Source of the DNA: a virus
Reading direction: 5' to 3' (one strand)
DNA length: 35,689 nucleotides
IMG/VR virus record: IMGVR_UViG_3300020463_000052
Location: 1 to 35,689 of that record
Below, piece after piece: positions 6,746-16,707 of the stretch (position 1 is its first letter; each line of letters begins with the position of its first letter). A model generated the notes under the pieces. That model searched no databases. It was not told the DNA's origin and saw only the letters and a list, made by a program, of their open reading frames with translations. The position numbers and the translations under genes were made by a program.

Positions 6746-9505
6746 ATGAGGAACTTATCTTTTAGAGGGTACGCCCAAAGTAAAGGTTTTAATCCGCAAC
6801 AAGTTCCTGATGAAACGTGGAAACTTGAACAAGAAACTCAACGCTCTCTACGGGGAATGCGTGAAGTACGTGATCAAAATCGAGCTAATAGGAGCGACCA
6901 ATTACAGGCAATCCAAAATAATAATGCTAAAGAGGAACGCCAAAGAGATTCTAATTTTAATCTCTTAAATGATTTTAAAAAAGCATATCACGATGCTGAA
7001 ATGCAGCATCATAAAGTGGCAATACAAGATGCCAAAACAGGTGAAATAGAAGCAAGAAGAAATTACGCTGAAATAGAAAAATTAAAAGACCTTGTACCTA
7101 GAGCATTCAACTCTTATGTTGGTTTTCAACAACAAAGACAAAAAGACGCTTTAAGTAAAAGTCAAGAAACACTTACCAATTTCTATTCAGTCGCAGGAAA
7201 TCTAGGTCTTGATGTAACAGAACTAAGAAGTAATGTTAATGACGCCTTAATTAAAGGTGTAGGTGTAGGTGAACATTTAAAAGATATATACAAAAACCCA
7301 ACCATACAACATCAAATAAATGAGATGTTTAAGGGTTATAGAGGTTTGGCTTTACAAAAAGGGATGATAGATCGTGCCTTTGAAGCGGGAGGTGGTTTAT
7401 ATAATCAATTTCATACAGATAAAGCAAAGCCCATTTCTGGCACTAAAGAAGCATTTGATATTTTAGCCGCAGATACAAAAGATGTAGATGGTAAAAAACA
7501 ACATGCTTGGCTAGATCTACATAGAGATAGACAAACTAAGAAATTTCTTGAAGGTGGTTATTCCTCTGGATTTGTAGCTGATTATATTTCAAAGAAACAG
7601 AATGAGTTTTATGGACTACAACGTAAACTCGTTAATGATCGAGTAGAAAAGAATTTAAGTGCTGCCCTTACTGAAGCTAATAAAGAAAACTTACTAGGTT
7701 TTTTAAACGAAGATAAAGGAGACCCTATGAAAGGGGTTCTTCAATGGATTGAAATGGGCGAAGACAAATCTTCTAGATGGGGATTCGCAACCAATACCAT
7801 AAATGCTTTATTTGAATCAGGTGAGTTAAATAGGGAAGACTATAACAAGATGTTTGCTTCCAATACAAACTACAATGGAAAAGAAGAACTTGCTGGAATA
7901 CAACGTCCTAAAGAATTTTCTCGTTGGGCTCAGACTTTAAATAATAGAGAAACTGCAAATAGAACACTTGAAACAGATCGTAAAAAGAATATAAGTAGTC
8001 AGACGCAGCAAATGTATTTAGAAGCTGTTATGAGTACTGGTGATAAAGCAAACGCTGCAACCATGAAAAAGCTTTATGAGCATATGCAAAGCAATGGTAT
8101 GACTAAAGCAGATATTGAAAGTTATGCTCCATGGTACAACGATGAAATGAACCGTGAACATATGCCTGTTGAGAACGCTAAACAATATGCCAAACTTTTA
8201 CAGAGAGATGGTCAGTTTACTGTTGCAGCGATGATGTCAACCATGCCACCATCTACATGGAAAGAGTTTCTTCCTATGACTAACGAAGGTATGAATATAG
8301 ATAAAGATACCCTAGATGAAGCATACAGTGTTATAAAAGCAGAGATTGCAGAGATAGCCGGTCAGTTGGATACAGATCCATCTTCTCGATCTTCCTCTAT
8401 TAAAAATATGTATCGTGTTGCTAAACGTAAGTTTTTTCCAAAACTATTATCTCAAATAGCAAGAGGAGAAAGTTCTGATGTAAACAATGCTATTGATATT
8501 GCTTTAGAAAAAGAACTAAATCTGATCAAAGAAAGGGAAGGTATATATGCAGTTAAGAAAGATGCTAATGGAAAACCTTTGTACCAAAATAAATCTGGCT
8601 TTGCATACTTTGATGGTTTAAAAGTTGATCAACGTTTAAATGATATTGAAGATACGATTCTCGGTGATCCAAGTGCTATAGAACAACCTGATTTTTTTGG
8701 AGAAGATACACAAACAATAATTAAATACAGTGAAGGGAAAGCACAGATGCCTGTCTCTTTACAAGTAGCTCACGATGCTGCTCCTATGTACAGTTATAAA
8801 GATATAACTAATGCTGTACGTGTCGCTAATGGATTAGATCCTATAGAACATTATGGGCTTGAAAAAGTAGAAACTATCGTAGCTCCACAATTTAAAAAGT
8901 CAGTAACACACAAACCATCACTACATAAAACATTTAATGCAGTTGTACAGACTGCTGAAAAATTTGGAACTATAGATACAGTTGATCAACTTATAACTGA
9001 AGCTTTGATACCTAAAGAAATTTGGAACTACAACGAAAAAGATCCCTATGATGTTGTACGAAATTCTAATGGACTAGATTTATCTTCTGAACTATTTAGA
9101 AAACCAGCAACAGAACTTACATTTGCTGAAGTTAAAAATGCAATGGGTTCAAATATGATTATCGGTTTTGGTGCTTTTGAATTAACATCTGAAGATTTAT
9201 ATAGAGCTGAATTTAAAGGTGAAATAGGAGATGATTCTATTTTATCGCCTGAATTACAAAGAAGAATTTATAGATCTAAGTTACAAGATGATACTTCCAA
9301 GGTGTTTGTTGATGGAATGTATCAAGCTATTCCGGGAATAGGTCACGAAAATTATGAGCCATTAAAAGCTTCTAAACAAATAGACGCAAACCCAGAAAGA
9401 ATGACATCTTTATTTACAAAATTTGCTGATCTTGGAATCAATGCTTTCCAATTAACAGATCATGCCTTGGACACATTAAATCAAAAAGTAAAACAAAATG
9501 AATAG
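6746..9505 (+). CDS. internal virion protein (T7 gp15-like)
   Basis: 919 residues (T7 gp15 is 747). It is mainly helical and charged without signal peptide or membrane segments, which fits an internal core protein that forms part of the ejection channel. Order supports gp15: it follows the gp14-like gene and overlaps the gp16-like gene by 8 nt (ATGAATAG). It starts at ATG 6746, 12 nt after the upstream stop, with a weak ribosome site. I see no enzyme motif. Confidence 0.85.
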   Translation: MRNLSFRGYAQSKGFNPQQVPDETWKLEQETQRSLRGMREVRDQNRANRSDQLQAIQNNNAKEERQRDSNFNLLNDFKKAYHDAEMQHHKVAIQDAKTGEIEARRNYAEIEKLKDLVPRAFNSYVGFQQQRQKDALSKSQETLTNFYSVAGNLGLDVTELRSNVNDALIKGVGVGEHLKDIYKNPTIQHQINEMFKGYRGLALQKGMIDRAFEAGGGLYNQFHTDKAKPISGTKEAFDILAADTKDVDGKKQHAWLDLHRDRQTKKFLEGGYSSGFVADYISKKQNEFYGLQRKLVNDRVEKNLSAALTEANKENLLGFLNEDKGDPMKGVLQWIEMGEDKSSRWGFATNTINALFESGELNREDYNKMFASNTNYNGKEELAGIQRPKEFSRWAQTLNNRETANRTLETDRKKNISSQTQQMYLEAVMSTGDKANAATMKKLYEHMQSNGMTKADIESYAPWYNDEMNREHMPVENAKQYAKLLQRDGQFTVAAMMSTMPPSTWKEFLPMTNEGMNIDKDTLDEAYSVIKAEIAEIAGQLDTDPSSRSSSIKNMYRVAKRKFFPKLLSQIARGESSDVNNAIDIALEKELNLIKEREGIYAVKKDANGKPLYQNKSGFAYFDGLKVDQRLNDIEDTILGDPSAIEQPDFFGEDTQTIIKYSEGKAQMPVSLQVAHDAAPMYSYKDITNAVRVANGLDPIEHYGLEKVETIVAPQFKKSVTHKPSLHKTFNAVVQTAEKFGTIDTVDQLITEALIPKEIWNYNEKDPYDVVRNSNGLDLSSELFRKPATELTFAEVKNAMGSNMIIGFGAFELTSEDLYRAEFKGEIGDDSILSPELQRRIYRSKLQDDTSKVFVDGMYQAIPGIGHENYEPLKASKQIDANPERMTSLFTKFADLGINAFQLTDHALDTLNQKVKQNE

Positions 9506-12500
9506 TTTTGATGAGTATCGTAAGAATGCTTACGAGCGTGCCTTACAAGATTCTGAGGAACGTAAACGAGTAGAACAGGAACAATCCGAAGCTTTAAAAC
9601 AAGAAAGTCAACCAGTCACTACTCCTACAGAAAAACCTAAAGAAACGAATAACATCTTTAGTAAAGACTTTAAACATAAAAAACCAAATGAAATATTTGG
9701 TAAAAATATTATTGAAGGTAGAAACGCAGTAGTTGGTGGTCTGGCTGATTTTTATAACAGTGTTGGTTCTATACCAAAATTCTTAGATAAAGATTTTTAT
9801 AAACCTACTGATCCAACTAATCCTTATAAATATGATGGATCACATTTAATTAAAAACAAACCTATCACTGAAACTATGTGGGGGAATGTGATCAGAAGTG
9901 GTGTAGAAATGATAGCTGGATTTAGGTTTATGGGTAAGATGTGGGGTCGTCCCGGACTTAAAGGATTAGCAACTAAAGCTAAGGCTTCTGCTGCTGGTCG
10001 TATTGGTATGGGTGCTGCACAAGGTGCTGCTTATGACTTAGTTAGTAATCAATCACAAGAATCTAATTTAGCCAGAGTTTTAGTAGATACGTTTCCTAAT
10101 AGAGCTGGCTTTTTAGAACCTTTAGCTACAAAAGATACTATGTCTCCAGCTATGAAATCCATGTACAACATTATGGATGGATTAGGTATTGGAGCTGTTC
10201 TTGATATGTTAGCTGAAGGAGTTGGTTGGGGTTTGAGATCTTATTCTAAAACTGCCAAAGCAACACAGAAAAAGATTACTGGTAATAAAGATCTTTTACA
10301 AAAAGCTGTAGATGATAGTGCTGATGTAGATTATGCTTTAAGAGAAGCAACGGTCACAAAAGCTGCAAAACAGATCCACGAAAAAGCTGAGTATCGAAAA
10401 TACACTAACAAGACTAAAAAAGCTGGCGTCGAACCTTTAACTAAACAACAATTTCTTAAACGTAATAAAGCGTGGGAAAGGTTAGATCCAGATGTCAAGC
10501 TTGCAAAGATGAATGATTATGCAAGTAAAAATGATATTGATTGGGGCGACTATAGAGATAGCACAATACATGGCAGACAAAAAGGTAAAGCTAATAAAGA
10601 TCTACAGATTGAACAGTTAGAAAAAGATATATATACTGGTAAACCTAGACAGAACCCCGCTTATTACAAAGGTGGAGATATTACTGATAACCAAGCATTA
10701 GTAAGTAGCACTAATCCTACTGAAAGTGTAAGAGACATGATTGAGATTAGAAATAATCCTAATCAAAAATATGGTTCTCCTAGAGGAGTTATGACTGAAG
10801 CAAACATCCGAAGAGTTGAATATACAGCTCCCGGAATGATGCTTGATGAAATTAATGCTGTTAGTAAAAAGCTAAAAGCTAGTCCAAGTTATCAGCGAAT
10901 GTTTGAAAAGGTAACTGCGAAAGCTGTAGAACAAGATATGGCAAAATCTTATAAAGATATTATAGGATTTCTTGATGAGACAGGTCATAGCAGATTAGTT
11001 GATGTACCAGAAAAAGACTTGTTAGATTTTATAGGTAAAAGAAAACCTATAGATATAGGTGTTGGTAAAAATAAAATAAGCGTACCAATCCTTAACCAAG
11101 AACAAATTAATGCTGTCGATGTAATAACAGGTCAAATGCTTTTTGAAGCAAGAGACTTAGCTAAGGCAGGCTTAAGTGTTGCTGATAAGGTTGACGTTTC
11201 CGCTTCTGGTTCTTTATTAGATGGAATACTTTCTAGGTACACAGCATTAGCGAGATTAAGAAAAGAAACCAGTGGTGCAGTATCTGCAAGATTAAGAGGA
11301 TTTAGTGCTGGTACTAAGAAAGATTTAATTGCTAGAGCATCTGATGAAGCAGCTCAACAGGTACAGACTTTTAAAGAAGTTTTAAAAAGTGATCCTTCTA
11401 ATGATTTGTTGGAAGGTTTCTTACATTTCACAGCGACTGCTAATGGAAGTAAACAAACTTTTAAAGACTTTAATGAATTTTTTCGCCAGAAGTTGAGAGG
11501 TTACAAGATGGGCGATAAGTATTCAAGAAACGCAATCATTAATGAAATGATGACTATGGGAATGAACTCCATGTTATCTGGTCCTAAAACTCAAGTACGT
11601 GCATTAGTAGGTACTGGTTTAGGAACTGTGATGCGTCCAGTAGCAACAATACTTGGTACATTTGGACAAGCAGATGATGCGGTTTTAAGAGGTGCTTTTG
11701 CTAATGTTGGTGGAATGTTTGAAGCAAGAAACGAAGCTTTTAGAAAAGCAATAGCCGACTTTCAATCGTATGGAATGAAAGAGGATGGTTGGAGAGGTTA
11801 TATAACAAATAAAAAGGATAACGAGTGGGAAGCCATGATTGAATGGGCTGCACAGAACGGAACATTAGGTGATAAAGCTCAAGCTAAAATTGCTAACTCT
11901 CTTCGTGAAATAAATAAACTTCCTGTATTTAATTACGGTCCTAGAATAATGAGGTCTATGGATACTTTCTTCTCCCAAATAATTGGTAGAGGTAGACAAA
12001 GACAACTTGCTTTCAACGAAGTTTATGAAAAATATAAAGCACAAGGTATAACTGTTTCTGATGTTGATTTAGATCAATTAGTAAAAGACGCTGAAATAAA
12101 CTTTGAAAATAAAGTATTTTCTGCTGATGGTCGAATTACTGATGAGATGGCAAAGTTTGCAGCTGATGAAGCTAAACTTACACAAGAATTAACGGGTGTA
12201 GCTAAAGACCTTGATAAAGTTTTTGAACGTACTCCATATTTAAGACCTTTTTTATTATTTGCTCGTACTGGTGTAAACGCATTAACCATGATGTCTAAGT
12301 ACACACCGGGTTTAAATATGTTTATTGGTGAACATGTAGACATAATGACTAAGGCATGGGATGCCCCTGAAATGGTTCAGTATGGAATAAAAAGTGCTGG
12401 TGATTTAGAAATAGCTAAAGCCACCATGCGTGGTCGTATGGCTATGGGTTACTCAGTTACAGGTTTAGCATCATGGGCTGCATTAAACGGAGTCATTACT

Positions 12501-13532
12501 GGTAATGGACCTCCTGATAGAGGATATAGAAATACTTGGATTCAATCTGGATGGCAGCCACGATCAATAAAAATTGGAAACTCTTATATCAGTTATGAAG
12601 CCTTAGAACCATTTAACGGAATACTTAGTTTAGTTGCTGATATTGTTGATTCACAAAAAGTTATGGGTGACGAATGGACAGGTAATTGGTTTGGTAAAGT
12701 TTCCTATTTAATAAGTGCAAACGTAACTAATAAATCATTCTTAGCTGGTCTTTTACAATTATCTGATTTATTAACCAGTCAGGGTGGTGATGCACCAAGA
12801 GTTGCAGCTAACTTTGTTAACTCACAGATTCCACTATCTGGATTAAGAAATGAGATTGGTAAAGTTTTATCTCCGGGGATGAGGGAACTTGAGTCTGGAT
12901 TCTGGCAAAGTGTTCAGAACAGAAACTTATGGGCTGACGTTGTAAATAAAGATGGAAAACTTCCATATAGATATGACGTATTAAATGGTGAACCTTTAAG
13001 AGACTGGCTCCCATTAACACGAGTAGTAAATGCAATACTGCCTATAAATTTAAATGTTGGAACAACTAATGAGACTAGAGAACTTTTGATGAGAAGTGGT
13101 CTTAATTTAAAACAAACATTTAATACTGGACCAAATGGTGAAAATTTAGAAGGTCATCCAGATCTTAAATCTAAATTCCAGTTTTATATGGGACAACAAA
13201 ATATAGAAGCTCAGTTAACTGAAGTGTTTACTGATCAAGTGCGTGACTCTATTATTCAAATGGGTATTGATAAAACAAGTAGAAGATCATATGAACCTAG
13301 ACATACGTTACATGGTGCTGTGATTCATAATGTGTTTAATAATACAAAGAAAAATGCATGGAACATGTTACTTGAAGATCCAGAAATAGGAGGAGATGCA
13401 CAAGCATTACAAGAGATTCATAATCTTAAGAAACTACAAGATAACTATCGTATCAGAGGTGATAACGCAGCTGATAGAGCAATTGATAGTGAAATAGAAA
13501 AAATAAAAAATATTAATAATATACCTAAATAA
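9498..13532 (+). CDS. internal virion protein (T7 gp16-like)
   Basis: 1344 residues, close to T7 gp16 (1318), the largest ejection protein. The N-terminal 60 residues are charged and disordered (many Glu, Lys, Gln). I see no lytic transglycosylase motif there, unlike T7 gp16, so cell-wall opening may depend on another protein. A mixed segment with hydrophobic helices lies at about 900-1010 (PFLLFARTGVNALTMMSKY), and MRGRMAMGYSVTGLASWAAL is a typical gp16-family stretch. The start overlaps the gp15-like gene, and a 33-nt gap separates the stop from the tail fibre gene. Confidence 0.9.
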   Translation: MNSFDEYRKNAYERALQDSEERKRVEQEQSEALKQESQPVTTPTEKPKETNNIFSKDFKHKKPNEIFGKNIIEGRNAVVGGLADFYNSVGSIPKFLDKDFYKPTDPTNPYKYDGSHLIKNKPITETMWGNVIRSGVEMIAGFRFMGKMWGRPGLKGLATKAKASAAGRIGMGAAQGAAYDLVSNQSQESNLARVLVDTFPNRAGFLEPLATKDTMSPAMKSMYNIMDGLGIGAVLDMLAEGVGWGLRSYSKTAKATQKKITGNKDLLQKAVDDSADVDYALREATVTKAAKQIHEKAEYRKYTNKTKKAGVEPLTKQQFLKRNKAWERLDPDVKLAKMNDYASKNDIDWGDYRDSTIHGRQKGKANKDLQIEQLEKDIYTGKPRQNPAYYKGGDITDNQALVSSTNPTESVRDMIEIRNNPNQKYGSPRGVMTEANIRRVEYTAPGMMLDEINAVSKKLKASPSYQRMFEKVTAKAVEQDMAKSYKDIIGFLDETGHSRLVDVPEKDLLDFIGKRKPIDIGVGKNKISVPILNQEQINAVDVITGQMLFEARDLAKAGLSVADKVDVSASGSLLDGILSRYTALARLRKETSGAVSARLRGFSAGTKKDLIARASDEAAQQVQTFKEVLKSDPSNDLLEGFLHFTATANGSKQTFKDFNEFFRQKLRGYKMGDKYSRNAIINEMMTMGMNSMLSGPKTQVRALVGTGLGTVMRPVATILGTFGQADDAVLRGAFANVGGMFEARNEAFRKAIADFQSYGMKEDGWRGYITNKKDNEWEAMIEWAAQNGTLGDKAQAKIANSLREINKLPVFNYGPRIMRSMDTFFSQIIGRGRQRQLAFNEVYEKYKAQGITVSDVDLDQLVKDAEINFENKVFSADGRITDEMAKFAADEAKLTQELTGVAKDLDKVFERTPYLRPFLLFARTGVNALTMMSKYTPGLNMFIGEHVDIMTKAWDAPEMVQYGIKSAGDLEIAKATMRGRMAMGYSVTGLASWAALNGVITGNGPPDRGYRNTWIQSGWQPRSIKIGNSYISYEALEPFNGILSLVADIVDSQKVMGDEWTGNWFGKVSYLISANVTNKSFLAGLLQLSDLLTSQGGDAPRVAANFVNSQIPLSGLRNEIGKVLSPGMRELESGFWQSVQNRNLWADVVNKDGKLPYRYDVLNGEPLRDWLPLTRVVNAILPINLNVGTTNETRELLMRSGLNLKQTFNTGPNGENLEGHPDLKSKFQFYMGQQNIEAQLTEVFTDQVRDSIIQMGIDKTSRRSYEPRHTLHGAVIHNVFNNTKKNAWNMLLEDPEIGGDAQALQEIHNLKKLQDNYRIRGDNAADRAIDSEIEKIKNINNIPK

Positions 13533-13565
13533 ATAATCTGCCCGGTCAAATAACTTTTAGCGTAA

Positions 13566-15569
13566 ATGGCTCTTACACAAACTCAATACACAGGAAACGG
13601 TTCTACCGTTTTATATAATTTTACATTTCCATATTTAAATGCGACAGACGTTAAGGTAAAAATTAACGGTGTTACGCAAGCTACAACTGAATATTCTTTC
13701 GCCAACGCTACCACCATTCAAATGAACACAGCTCCAGCTAATGGAGCTACTGTTTTAATTTTCCGAGATACAAATAACGATAATAAAAGAGCGACATTTT
13801 ATCCCGGCTCTGCAATTAAAGCTGAAGATTTAAACGAAAATATAGACCAGATTTTATATGTAGCTCAAGAAGTTGATAATAACGCTATGAGCACTCTTGG
13901 CGAAGATGCTATGCAAGGTAATCTAGACCTTGGCAATAACAAAATCGTTAATGTTGCGAATCCAGTAAATGGAACAGATGGCGTTAATAAAACAACTTTA
14001 GAAACTACTATAACTTCAAATGTCTTAGCTGGGACTGATTTAGCAAAAACTACAAGTAATAACCAAGTAACTATTAACCACGATGTTGCTGGTGCAAATA
14101 CTACGATCAACAACAGTAATGGAAATGTACTACAAGACATCACTGTTTCAGCTCAAGGTCATGTTACCTCAACTGGTTCTGTTGATTTAGACACCAGATA
14201 CTATACCGAAACCGAGCTAGATGCTGGTGCTCTTGACCCTTTATATTTTAGACAAGATAGTAGTGAAACTATAGCTAGTGGACAAACTTGGTCTGCAAGT
14301 GATACTTATGTAGCTACTACAGCTGCAATTGATGCACGTATTATTGACTTAGTTGATGAAGTTGGCGGTTTTGATATAGTCAACGATGAACAAAGTTTTC
14401 CTGATACAAACCCCGGTGGAACTACAGGACAAGCAGCTGTTTTAAGTATAAAAGCGGCTACTACAGATTTAGTTCCAAGTGGTACGACAGTTACTATAAC
14501 TAATGGAAACTTAGCTAATAATGCAAATATTACGATTACTGGTGTACCTAGTACAATCGCTTCAGGATTTGGATTTTTAGTAGAATCTACAACGACATTA
14601 CATACATATACTTTTCATAGATTAGTACCTAAAGCTACAGAGGTAACTACAGTTGCTAGTAACGCAACAGCTGTAGCAAATGTTGGAAACAATATCCCTG
14701 CAATAAATACTGCAAACTCTAATTCAACTGATATAAGTACAGTTGCTTCTAATATAGGCAACGTAAATAATGTTGGTACTAATATTGCTGACGTTAATAC
14801 AGTTGCGACTAATATATCTGATGTTAATAATTACGCTGACACATATCAGGTTGCTTCTAGTGATCCAACAACTAGAGCTGACAGTTCAAGTTTACAAGAA
14901 GGTGATTTATACTTTAATAGTACTTCTAATGAACTTAGAGTTTATAATGGTAGTGCTTGGCAAGGTGGTGTAACAGCTACAGGTAACTTAGCTGGTCTTG
15001 GAAGTAATACATTTACTGGTAATCAAATTATTAATGGCGGAGTAACCGCTACATCTTTTACAGGAGATGGAGCAAACTTAACCAATTTACCTGTAGACCT
15101 TACAAATTTAAGTGCAACAAACTTAACTTCTGGTACTATTCCTGATGCAAGATTTCCAGCAACTTTACCAGCAGTAAGTGGAGCAAACTTAACCAATTTA
15201 CCTGTAGACCTTACAAATTTAAGTGCAACTAATTTAACATCTGGAACACTACCTGATGCTAGATTCCCAGCGACTTTACCAGCTTCTAGTGGAGCAAATT
15301 TAACTTCTTTACCAGCTGCTAACTTAACAGGTACACTTCCAGATGCAACTTTCCCGGCTATTTTACCAGCTGCTGATGGTTCAGCCTTAACTGGTGTTGG
15401 AGGTTTAACTGGAGGAGGAGGTGACCAAGTATTTATAGAAGCAGATAATGTAATGAATACCGACTTTACAACAGGAACAAATAAAAATTATCTGAATCTT
15501 CTTCCATTAACAATTAATGCCACATTAACTGTGTCAGCTGGAAGTCAAATACAATTTGTAACCGTTTAG
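13566..15569 (+). CDS. tail fibre protein (T7 gp17-like N terminus)
   Basis: 667 residues. The first about 120 residues match the T7 tail fibre N-terminal virion-attachment domain: a YTGNGSTVLYNFTFPYL start, VLIFRDT, and ALKAEDLNE-like IKAEDLNENIDQILY. The middle (about 350-430) has Val/Asn-x-Asn periodicity typical of trimeric fibre shaft. Residues about 490-610 carry two near copies of a unit containing NLTNLPVDLTNLSATNLTSG followed by DARFPATLP. The C-terminal 55 residues (after GGGGD) form a small beta domain that is repeated in the next ORF. It recognises the host surface, and the distal part is expected to be variable. Confidence 0.93.
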   Translation: MALTQTQYTGNGSTVLYNFTFPYLNATDVKVKINGVTQATTEYSFANATTIQMNTAPANGATVLIFRDTNNDNKRATFYPGSAIKAEDLNENIDQILYVAQEVDNNAMSTLGEDAMQGNLDLGNNKIVNVANPVNGTDGVNKTTLETTITSNVLAGTDLAKTTSNNQVTINHDVAGANTTINNSNGNVLQDITVSAQGHVTSTGSVDLDTRYYTETELDAGALDPLYFRQDSSETIASGQTWSASDTYVATTAAIDARIIDLVDEVGGFDIVNDEQSFPDTNPGGTTGQAAVLSIKAATTDLVPSGTTVTITNGNLANNANITITGVPSTIASGFGFLVESTTTLHTYTFHRLVPKATEVTTVASNATAVANVGNNIPAINTANSNSTDISTVASNIGNVNNVGTNIADVNTVATNISDVNNYADTYQVASSDPTTRADSSSLQEGDLYFNSTSNELRVYNGSAWQGGVTATGNLAGLGSNTFTGNQIINGGVTATSFTGDGANLTNLPVDLTNLSATNLTSGTIPDARFPATLPAVSGANLTNLPVDLTNLSATNLTSGTLPDARFPATLPASSGANLTSLPAANLTGTLPDATFPAILPAADGSALTGVGGLTGGGGDQVFIEADNVMNTDFTTGTNKNYLNLLPLTINATLTVSAGSQIQFVTV

Positions 15570-15573
15570 AACT

Positions 15574-15777
15574 ATGTTACTTCAAATGTATTACCTCATG
15601 TCTCTAACCACGTTAGTAGGCTCTGGAGGTGAAAAGCTATTTATAGAGTCAGATAGCCAAGTTAATAATAACTACACAACAACTACAGGTAATAATTATT
15701 TCGCAATAAGTCCACTCGTTATTGCATCTGGTTCTACTGTAACTGTTACAAATGGTTCCACTATAAAATTTTTTTAA
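15574..15777 (+). CDS. duplicated tail-fibre C-terminal domain (67 aa)
   Basis: A 67-residue ORF five bases after the tail fibre stop. From residue 16 (GSGGEKLFIESD) to the end (VTVTNGSTIKFF) it parallels the last 52 residues of the tail fibre (GGGGDQVFIEAD ... LTVSAGSQIQFVTV) with the same spacing of conserved residues. It therefore looks like a tandem duplication. It could be a separately made fibre-tip or chaperone domain, an alternative tip reached by recombination, or a relic. The first 15 residues look unlike the rest and the true start is uncertain. Confidence 0.55.
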   Translation: MLLQMYYLMSLTTLVGSGGEKLFIESDSQVNNNYTTTTGNNYFAISPLVIASGSTVTVTNGSTIKFF

Positions 15778-15788
15778 ATGTTTAAATT

Positions 15789-16703
15789 ATGGCTAAATTA
15801 AAAGTCGATGAAATAGAATCAACCAGTACGAATACGAATGTAAAAATTTCACCAAAAGGAACTGGAATACTGGAAGCTAAAGGTGCTACAAATGATGCTA
15901 CCTTACAATTAAACTGTTCTGCTAACAGTCATGGTGTAAAGATAAAAGCTCCAGCTGATAGTGCTGGTCAAAACTACACATTAATTTTACCTGATAATCA
16001 AATAGCACAAGATAAATTATTAAAAGTTAAAAGCATAACTGGAAGTGGTGCAACAGCTGTTGGGCAACTTGAATATGCTGATAATCCAATACCATCAAAT
16101 CCTACTTATAGTGCTTCTAATTTAACATCAGGTACAGTTCCAAGTGCAAGACTTGGATCTTTCCCAGCAACTTCTGGAGCTGGATTTGCGTTTGTACAAA
16201 GATTTCATCCAGCTTTCTATAATGCTTATGGTTCTGTTTCTTTTAGTGTTCAAAACAATGCTGCATATAGAATTGTATGCAAAACTGCTGAAGTGAATGG
16301 TAAGTTACGTTGTCAACTTGGAAGTTCTACTTCAAACTACTACACATCTGGATATAGATGGAGAAAATGGTATGGATATAGAAACTATCATAATTACAGC
16401 ACCAGTAGCTATCTTGATGGTTATTTTGATCTAGACCCAGATGAATCAAATCAAAGTTCATCAACTTGGTATTATTTCGTAGCAGATTTATTTACTATGA
16501 CAGGAAGACCTAGCTTATTTTTAAGAGGGTTTAATCCTAAAGATGATGATACTCAAATTAAATTTGGTGGTAGTTTTTATACTAATTCTTCAGAAACTGA
16601 TACTGCTAATTTAAGTAGAACTATAGGAGCAATTAAGTTTTACCCTGATAGTGGACACATGGGTTATAACGACTGGGCTATTTATAAATATATGGAGGCT
16701 TAA
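15789..16703 (+). CDS. fibre-like virion protein, paralogue 1 of 3
   Basis: 304 residues. The N-terminal about 100 residues (AKLKVDEIES, GTGILEAKG, KIKAPADSAGQNYTLILPD, ITGSGATAVGQLEYAD) are shared with the next two genes. The middle is Tyr/Ser/Trp-rich and unrelated to them. The C terminus ends in IGAIKFYPDSG...WAIYKYMEA, again shared in pattern. This conserved-variable-conserved plan suggests a trimeric appendage protein with a common anchor and a specific receptor- or glycan-binding middle. The assignment to the tail or fibre is inferred from its place directly after gp17. Confidence 0.75.
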   Translation: MAKLKVDEIESTSTNTNVKISPKGTGILEAKGATNDATLQLNCSANSHGVKIKAPADSAGQNYTLILPDNQIAQDKLLKVKSITGSGATAVGQLEYADNPIPSNPTYSASNLTSGTVPSARLGSFPATSGAGFAFVQRFHPAFYNAYGSVSFSVQNNAAYRIVCKTAEVNGKLRCQLGSSTSNYYTSGYRWRKWYGYRNYHNYSTSSYLDGYFDLDPDESNQSSSTWYYFVADLFTMTGRPSLFLRGFNPKDDDTQIKFGGSFYTNSSETDTANLSRTIGAIKFYPDSGHMGYNDWAIYKYMEA

Positions 16704-16707
16704 AACT

